From an uncultured Moraxella sp. (GTDB lineage: Bacteria > Pseudomonadota > Gammaproteobacteria > Pseudomonadales > Moraxellaceae): a stretch of DNA of 18,844 bases. Made by a program: the position numbers and the translations under genes. The first letter of the stretch is position 1. The number at the start of each line of letters is the position of its first letter. Positions 14,817-18,844 of this stretch are shown here, one piece after another. The notes under the pieces are model-generated. The model was not told the DNA's origin. It saw only the letters and a list, made by a program, of their open reading frames with translations, and ran no database searches. The stretch is taken from positions 1 to 18,844 of the forward strand of contig CAKAQU010000019.1 of NCBI GenBank assembly GCA_916720335.1, written 5' to 3'.

Positions 14817-15383
14817 ATGACACATTTATCTTCTAATAATTCTTTAAATCAAAAATCACAGATGCCCACCAATATTTTATTAGAAAAATGGGCAGATGTT
14901 GGTTTTGTTTGGTCTGGAGAAGTGGCAATTTGTGAATTTTCTCGCCTTTATCAAGTATTGGATAAAACACAAACTCAGCCAAATCTCACCATCCAACTTA
15001 CTTTAACTAAAAAAGAAGGTATTTTGTGGCTCAGTTATGACATTCAAAATCATGTACAGCTTGCATGTCAGCGCTGTTTACTGCCAATCACTGTTGATTT
15101 ATCAGGAAACTACACTTTGGCGATTTTATATAATGAAAGTCAGATTGCCAGTATCAATAATGCTGAATTTGTGTTTTTAGATGAAGTTTGTCCTGATAAT
15201 CGCAAAACATTGCCTATCAAAGATTTATTAGAAGATGAACTACTGTTACGTTTGCCTTTGTCGCCTCGTCATGAAAATTGTCAATTACCCATAACGTTAC
15301 AGAGTTTCGATCCTGAAGAAAAAGCAGACAATCCATTTTTGGTACTATCACAATTAAAGGGGCAACTACCCAAAAAATCATGA
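14817..15383 (+). CDS. yceD: YceD (DUF177) family 23S rRNA accumulation protein
   Basis: From the ATG used here the product has 188 residues. It matches YceD/DUF177: a beta-rich N-terminal half, the Cys-x-x-Cys motif LACQRCLLPI, an acidic middle, DLLEDELLLRLPLSPRH and a C-terminal NPFLVLSQLK. In E. coli and plants the family is needed for normal 23S rRNA levels, and the gene sits upstream of rpmF, as here. The start is open: an in-frame TTG at 14757 would add 20 residues and an ATG at 14862 would remove 15. The domain seems to begin near the last one (ILLEKWADVGF), and none has a good ribosome binding site. rpmF follows after 197 bp and its own promoter. Confidence 0.85.
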   Translation: MTHLSSNNSLNQKSQMPTNILLEKWADVGFVWSGEVAICEFSRLYQVLDKTQTQPNLTIQLTLTKKEGILWLSYDIQNHVQLACQRCLLPITVDLSGNYTLAILYNESQIASINNAEFVFLDEVCPDNRKTLPIKDLLEDELLLRLPLSPRHENCQLPITLQSFDPEEKADNPFLVLSQLKGQLPKKS

Positions 15384-15423
15384 CTGATTCACCATGACGC
15401 TCATCAAAAATCTGAAATATTAA

Positions 15424-15452
15424 TTGAAATTTTATATTTTTTTAAGTATAAT
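15424..15452 (+). promoter_or_regulatory. Sigma70 promoter for rpmF
   Basis: TTGAAA (15424-15429) and TATAAT (15447-15452) are 17 bp apart, predicting a start near 15459. It shows that rpmF can be transcribed independently of yceD, with a long leader of about 120 nt. Boxes and spacing are the same as those of the rpmI promoter. Confidence 0.8.
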
Positions 15453-15458
15453 CGCAAA

Positions 15459-15580
15459 TTTAGTGCGCAACTTCATCTAACTCGTCGTGAGTTTAGTTTG
15501 AAATAACAAACTATAGACACGCACCCAACCACTTTTATGGGCAATGAGTTTGCCTTGATGATTAGATTTTAGGAGCTATC
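15459..15580 (+). promoter_or_regulatory. Long, potentially structured rpmF 5' leader
   Basis: The leader can form several stem-loops: 15477-15496 (7 bp with one bulge, loop GTCGT), 15494-15513 (TAGTTTG / CAAACTA, loop AAATAA) and 15539-15555 (GGCAA / TTGCC plus one G-U pair). The first two share bases and exclude each other. The third ends about 15 bases before the AGGAG ribosome binding site. No stem followed by a T run is present, so translational rather than transcriptional control would be expected if the leader is regulatory. No known leader class is recognised. Confidence 0.4.
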
Positions 15581-15763
15581 ATGGCCGTTCAACAAAACCG
15601 CAAAAGCCGTTCACGCCGTGATATGCGTCGTTCTCACGACCGTATCAGCGTGGCTACTTTAAGCATTGATTCAACCACTGGTGAAAAACACATTCGCCAT
15701 CACGCTACCAAAGATGGTTTTTATCGTGGTCGCCAGTTATTTAAGGTCAGTCAAGAAGGCTAA
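15581..15763 (+). CDS. rpmF: 50S ribosomal protein L32
   Basis: The 60-residue basic protein begins MAVQQNRKSRSRRDMRRSHD and contains RHHATKDGFYRGRQLF, diagnostic of proteobacterial L32. It lacks the four-cysteine zinc motif, as in the Zn-free L32 form. A strong AGGAG lies before the ATG. It is followed by an intrinsic terminator, so the E. coli-type rpmF-plsX-fabH continuation is absent and fabD is the next gene. Confidence 0.98.
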   Translation: MAVQQNRKSRSRRDMRRSHDRISVATLSIDSTTGEKHIRHHATKDGFYRGRQLFKVSQEG

Positions 15764-15781
15764 TCCATTATTGATTGATAT

Positions 15782-15820
15782 AAAGTCAAGTTCTTATTTG
15801 ATAAGGGCTTGACTTTTTTT
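15782..15820 (+). terminator. Strong intrinsic terminator of rpmF
   Basis: A 16-bp stem (15782-15797 with 15801-15816, including two G-U pairs) with a TTG loop runs into a seven-T tail. It separates the yceD-rpmF part from fabD. The A residues at its left edge are few, so it acts mainly on the plus strand. Confidence 0.88.
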
Positions 15821-15928
15821 ATTGCCTCATTGATGTTTATGTATTCAATCATTGACAACGCCAAAAACCAGTTTACAACAAATTAGCCTACAAATAGATT
15901 AAATATCGGTCAATAGTTTTAATACGTG

Positions 15929-15957
15929 TAAACAGATGTTCGTTTTTGTGATACAAT
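15929..15957 (+). promoter_or_regulatory. Promoter for fabD-fabG
   Basis: TAAACA (15929-15934) and TACAAT (15952-15957) are 17 bp apart; TG at 15949-15950 makes an extended -10. The start would fall near 15964, about 40 bases before fabD. With the terminator after rpmF this defines a separate fab unit. Confidence 0.55.
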
Positions 15958-16002
15958 GAATTTTTTTACACAATTTTAAAATTTATGAAGAATGGGTAAC
16001 AT

Positions 16003-16965
16003 ATGGTAACAGAAACAAGACGAATTGCGGTAATTTTTCCAGGTCAAGGTTCACAAACCATTGGTATGATGAATGAACTTGCTCAGTCGTTTGATGTTGT
16101 TCAACAAACTTTTGCTGAAGCTAGTGATGCCTTAGGTTTTGATTTGTGGCAGATTACAGCCGATGAAGAGCGCCTACATAAAACTGAATACACTCAACCA
16201 GCACTGCTTGCAAGCAGTGTCGCGATTTGGCGAATTTTACAAGATAAATTTAATCATCATGGTATCTCACCTTTATATCTAGCTGGACATTCTTTGGGCG
16301 AATATAGCGCACTGGTCGCCTCAGGTGTGATTAATTTAAAAGATGCGGTATGTTTGGTTCATGAACGTGGCAAACTAATGACCTCAGCGGTTTTAGGTAT
16401 GGATACACAAATGGCGGCAGTTTTAGGTTTAAGTGATGAACAAGTCATTAGTTTATGCGAATCTGCCAAAGAAACTGTTGGAATTGTTAACCCTGCCAAT
16501 TTTAACAGTCCATGTCAAGTCGTAATTGCTGGCACTGCCTTGGGTGTGTCTGAAGTATTAACAGCGGTAGAGGCTTTGGGCAAAAAGGCTGTTTTATTGA
16601 AAGTATCTGTACCATCGCATTGTGAATTGATGAATCCTGCCAGTGAGGCATTGGCTGAAATTTTGGCAAAAACTACTTTTAATTCTGCAAAAATTGCAGT
16701 GATTCAAAACCGTCATGCCTGCGTTCATAAAGCAACCAGCGAAATCAAAACTGCCTTAACTGAACAACTTTCCATGCCTGTTCAATGGGCAAAAACCATG
16801 CAAGTTTTAGCAGAAAAACACATAGATTTATTGATTGAATGCGGTCCTGGTAACGTACTTTCAAATCTTGCCAAACGTCAAGCAACCCCTATTTTGGCGC
16901 TGCCAACTGACAAACTGGCGCGCCTTGAGAAGTTAGATGAACAATTAGGAGCAAAACATGAGTAG
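16003..16965 (+). CDS. fabD: Malonyl-CoA:ACP transacylase
   Basis: The 320-residue enzyme loads malonate from CoA onto acyl carrier protein for type II fatty-acid synthesis. It has the FPGQGSQ motif (12-18), the nucleophile elbow GHSLGEYSAL with Ser97, Arg122 for the malonate carboxylate, and His207 in VPSHCELM as the catalytic base. The C-terminal ECGPGNVLSNLAKR is also typical. Length is close to the usual 310. The Shine-Dalgarno is weak (GAATGGG); an ATG at 15985 is ruled out by a stop after four codons. Its end overlaps fabG by 8 bp. Confidence 0.97.
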   Translation: MVTETRRIAVIFPGQGSQTIGMMNELAQSFDVVQQTFAEASDALGFDLWQITADEERLHKTEYTQPALLASSVAIWRILQDKFNHHGISPLYLAGHSLGEYSALVASGVINLKDAVCLVHERGKLMTSAVLGMDTQMAAVLGLSDEQVISLCESAKETVGIVNPANFNSPCQVVIAGTALGVSEVLTAVEALGKKAVLLKVSVPSHCELMNPASEALAEILAKTTFNSAKIAVIQNRHACVHKATSEIKTALTEQLSMPVQWAKTMQVLAEKHIDLLIECGPGNVLSNLAKRQATPILALPTDKLARLEKLDEQLGAKHE

Positions 16966-17686
16966 AAAAATAGTTTTAGTTACAGGTGCAAGTCGTGGCA
17001 TTGGACGTGCAATTGCTGAACGCTTTGCCAAAGATGGTCATTTTGTCATTGGTACTGCAACCAGTGAAAAAGGGGCGGCGGCTATTAGTGAATATTTGAG
17101 CGAATCAGGTGGTATTGGACGCGTACTAAATGTTTGTAGTGATGAAGACATTGATGCCCTATTTGATGAAATTGATAGCGTCTATGGTTCAGTTAATGTA
17201 TTGATTAATAATGCAGGAATTACCAAAGATGGGCTTTTGATGCGAATGAAACAGGATGATTGGGCAGATGTCATTGATACCAACCTAACCAGCATCTATC
17301 GCACCAGTCGTCGCGCCGTAAAAGGCATGATGAAAGCTCGTTTTGGACGTATTATCAACATTACTTCAGTTGTTGGTCAAATGGGCAATGCTGGACAAAC
17401 CAACTATGCTGCTTCAAAAGCTGGAGTAGAAGGTTTTACCAAATCATTGGCACGTGAAATTGGTTCTCGTGGTGTAACGGTCAACTGTGTTGCCCCGGGT
17501 TTTGTAGAGACAGACATGACCGAAGAATTGGATGAACGCATGGTTGCATCACTGCTTGATGCCGTTCCTATTGGACGCATGGCACAGCCCCATGAAATTG
17601 CTGCTGCTGTCGCCTTTTTGGCAAGTGATGATGCCAGCTACATTACAGGGGCATCACTTGCAATCAATGGTGGCATGTATATGTAA
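16958..17686 (+). CDS. fabG: 3-oxoacyl-ACP reductase
   Basis: A 242-residue short-chain dehydrogenase that reduces 3-oxoacyl-ACP with NADPH. It shows TGASRGIGRAIA (9-20) for the cofactor, NNAG (84-87), Asn109, and the catalytic Ser137, Tyr150 and Lys154 (in NYAASKAG); the C-terminus ends in GGMYM, as is usual for FabG. A good AGGAG (16947-16951) lies inside the end of fabD, so translation is coupled. It is followed by the acpP promoter region. Confidence 0.97.
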   Translation: MSRKIVLVTGASRGIGRAIAERFAKDGHFVIGTATSEKGAAAISEYLSESGGIGRVLNVCSDEDIDALFDEIDSVYGSVNVLINNAGITKDGLLMRMKQDDWADVIDTNLTSIYRTSRRAVKGMMKARFGRIINITSVVGQMGNAGQTNYAASKAGVEGFTKSLAREIGSRGVTVNCVAPGFVETDMTEELDERMVASLLDAVPIGRMAQPHEIAAAVAFLASDDASYITGASLAINGGMYM

Positions 17687-17729
17687 TTTTTATAAAAAAT
17701 ACAAATCGTGAACGTATGTTTTAAAAAAC

Positions 17730-17758
17730 TTGCATATTTTAATTAAATGTTTTATGAT
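17730..17758 (+). promoter_or_regulatory. Promoter for acpP
   Basis: TTGCAT (17730-17735) and TATGAT (17753-17758) are 17 bp apart, predicting a start near 17765 and a leader of about 50 nt. AcpP is needed at far higher levels than FabD or FabG, which fits a dedicated promoter in addition to read-through from fabG. Confidence 0.5.
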
Positions 17759-17780
17759 AACAACTTTAATACATTTGCAT

Positions 17781-17793
17781 AGTACAGTGTACT
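17781..17793. repeat. Inverted repeat in the acpP leader
   Basis: AGTAC-AGT-GTACT: two 5-bp arms with a 3-bp spacer, about 16 bases after the predicted acpP transcription start and just before the ribosome binding site region. It could be an operator half-site pair or a small RNA hairpin. It is short and may be chance. Confidence 0.4.
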
Positions 17794-17815
17794 GATTAAA
17801 AATTTGGAGATTTTT

Positions 17816-18052
17816 ATGAGCGATATTGAAGCTAAAGTAAAAGCTGCTGTTGCTGAACAACTTAGCCTAAATGCTGACGAAATCAATACTAGTGCCTCTT
17901 TTATGGGTGATTTAGGCGCTGACTCATTGGATTTGGTTGAGCTGGTAATGGCATTTGAAAATGAATTCAACATCACCATTCCTGATGAAGATTCAGCAGA
18001 GCTAACCACTGTGCAAAAAGCCATTGATTATGTGACTGCAAAATTAGCGTAA
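17816..18052 (+). CDS. acpP: Acyl carrier protein
   Basis: The 78-residue acidic protein carries growing acyl chains in fatty-acid synthesis. Its phosphopantetheine site is LGADSLDLVELV with Ser37, and the four-helix pattern of ACP is complete. The start is the ATG at 17816, giving the usual MSDIE N-terminus; an in-frame TTG at 17804 overlaps the TTGGAGA ribosome binding site and is not credible. It is the last gene of the fab cluster; fabF does not follow. An intrinsic terminator comes after it. Confidence 0.98.
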   Translation: MSDIEAKVKAAVAEQLSLNADEINTSASFMGDLGADSLDLVELVMAFENEFNITIPDEDSAELTTVQKAIDYVTAKLA

Positions 18053-18080
18053 TTGATTGTTTTTAAACATTCATTTGATA

Positions 18081-18112
18081 AAGACCACTACGTTAGTGGT
18101 TTTTATTTTTTT
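18081..18112 (+). terminator. Intrinsic terminator of acpP
   Basis: ACCACTA-CGT-TAGTGGT (18084-18090 with 18094-18100), extendable by further A-T and G-U pairs, is followed by TTTTATTTTTTT. It closes the fab unit before kbp. Confidence 0.88.
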
Positions 18113-18179
18113 GAGCGCCCGATAACAATCATAAAATGCTAGTAGCAATAACAGCGTAATTTGACATAAAAAAATTTTA

Positions 18180-18208
18180 CTGACTTTTAGACAAAAATGT
18201 AATAAGAT
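18180..18208 (+). promoter_or_regulatory. Promoter for kbp
   Basis: CTGACT (18180-18185) and TAAGAT (18203-18208) are 17 bp apart, giving a start near 18215 and a 30-nt leader with a strong GAGGAG. A perfect TTGACA at 18161-18166 lies further up but has no -10 at a suitable distance. Confidence 0.45.
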
Positions 18209-18244
18209 AGAAAAAGTTTTAACCCCACTAACTGAGGAGTTTTT

Positions 18245-18736
18245 ATGGGTATTTTTAGTTTTGCTAAAGACATCGGCGATAAAATTTTTCATCGCAACAA
18301 AACCGAGACTACTGAAACTGCTGCACCCCAAGCAGTAGAAACTCAAGCAGAGCCAACCGCTCAAGAAATTGCTAATTTGCTACTAGCTCGCATCCAAGCT
18401 CAAAATGTACAAATTGATGGATTGTCCGTACATTACAATGGCGATACGGATACAGTAACCCTAAAAGGCACTGCCAAAACTCAAGAAGATCGTGAAAGAG
18501 CCCGTTTGGCGGTAGGCAACGTGCAATATGTTGCGGTCGTTGAAGACAATATTGAAGTAGAAAAACCAGAGCCTGAATCACGTTTTTACACTGTGAAAGC
18601 TGGTGATAATTTATCAAAAATCGCTAAAGAAATGTATGGCAATGCCGACTATATGAAAATCTTTAACGCTAATAGACCAATGTTGTCTGACCCTAACAAA
18701 ATCTATGTTGGTCAAGTTTTGCGTATTCCTGAGTAA
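18245..18736 (+). CDS. kbp: BON and LysM domain protein, Kbp (YgaU) type
   Basis: The 163-residue protein begins MGIFSFAKDIGDKIF, like E. coli Kbp/YgaU, has a linker rich in Glu, Thr and Ala (18-38), a BON domain (about 39-105, with the central VTLKGTAKTQEDRERARLAVGNV) and a C-terminal LysM domain (about 114-162, FYTVKAGDNLSKIAKEMYG to GQVLRIPE). E. coli Kbp is a cytoplasmic potassium-binding protein; LysM also allows peptidoglycan contact, but no signal peptide is seen here. It is about 14 residues longer than E. coli Kbp, mostly in the linker. It stands alone, with its own promoter and terminator. Confidence 0.9.
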   Translation: MGIFSFAKDIGDKIFHRNKTETTETAAPQAVETQAEPTAQEIANLLLARIQAQNVQIDGLSVHYNGDTDTVTLKGTAKTQEDRERARLAVGNVQYVAVVEDNIEVEKPEPESRFYTVKAGDNLSKIAKEMYGNADYMKIFNANRPMLSDPNKIYVGQVLRIPE

Positions 18737-18762
18737 TTTTAAAACTTAGCAGACCTTAAAAC

Positions 18763-18793
18763 AAACACCTTAATTTTTTAAGGTGTTTTTTGT
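18763..18793 (+). terminator. Intrinsic terminator of kbp
   Basis: An 11-bp perfect stem AAACACCTTAA / TTAAGGTGTTT (18763-18773 with 18778-18788) with a TTTT loop runs into a T tail. It lies about 27 bases after the kbp stop. The A residues on the left make it possibly bidirectional. Confidence 0.85.
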
Positions 18794-18844
18794 GCCAATT
18801 TTAGATATGTTTGATGCAAATTGATTAACTGATTTTGTAAATTA

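Noticed and set aside
17804..17815. TTG start that would extend acpP by four residues
   Set aside because: The TTG is part of the TTGGAGA Shine-Dalgarno region, and the ATG at 17816 gives the standard AcpP N-terminus.
1..18844. Mobile elements, CRISPR arrays, tRNA or rRNA genes, or a hidden defence system
   Set aside because: No transposase, integrase, regularly spaced repeats, cloverleaf or rRNA sequence seen; all genes belong to core families with even composition.

Overview
The window is an AT-rich stretch of a gammaproteobacterial chromosome, most likely from the Moraxellaceae (Moraxella/Psychrobacter/Acinetobacter group). The assignment rests on protein character (L32, AcpP, FabD, a HisIE fusion, an EpmC) and gene order: yqiA-parE, hisIE-tatABC, and a short yceD-rpmF-fabD-fabG-acpP cluster. 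It reads as core genome. I see no insertion sequence, prophage gene, CRISPR array, tRNA or rRNA. Twenty-four protein genes are supported.

Layout. (1) 1-820: a strong terminator of a gene left of the window, then a tyrosine/dual-specificity-type phosphatase with a lipoprotein signal. (2) 1106-6142, plus strand: yqiA (esterase), then a tightly packed run of parE (topoisomerase IV subunit B), a PlsC-like acyltransferase, pabC (folate synthesis) and an RluA-family pseudouridine synthase. (3) 6159-6854, minus: a YbjN-like protein. (4) 7005-8284, plus: ccmA-ccmB, heme/cytochrome c maturation ABC transporter, overlapping tail to tail with tsaD. (5) 8281-11474, minus: rpmI-rplT (L35, L20) ending in a terminator, then hemN-tsaD. 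(6) 11656-13975, plus: hisIE and the twin-arginine translocase tatA-tatB-tatC. (7) 14015-14722, minus: epmC, the EF-P hydroxylase. (8) 14817-18052, plus: yceD, rpmF, fabD, fabG, acpP, covering 23S rRNA/L32 and fatty-acid synthesis. (9) 18245-18736: a BON-LysM protein of the Kbp (YgaU) type.

Regulation that can be read directly: sigma70-type promoters precede parE, rpmI, tatA, rpmF, fabD, acpP and kbp; hisIE has an extended -10. The rpmI and rpmF promoters have the same TTGAAA-17-TATAAT architecture. Clear intrinsic terminators follow the upstream gene, rplT, rpmF, acpP and kbp. The rpmF terminator separates it from fabD, so the fab genes appear to have their own transcription unit.

No gap between genes exceeds 300 bases. 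The longest, 821-1105, is very AT-rich and shows no supported gene or clear terminator. I found no convincing undescribed system. The items most worth a second look are the roughly 120-nt potentially structured rpmF leader, the isolated ccmAB pair, the isolated rpmI-rplT unit with its own leader, palindromes after rplT and before acpP, and TATAAT boxes abutting the ccmA and epmC start codons.
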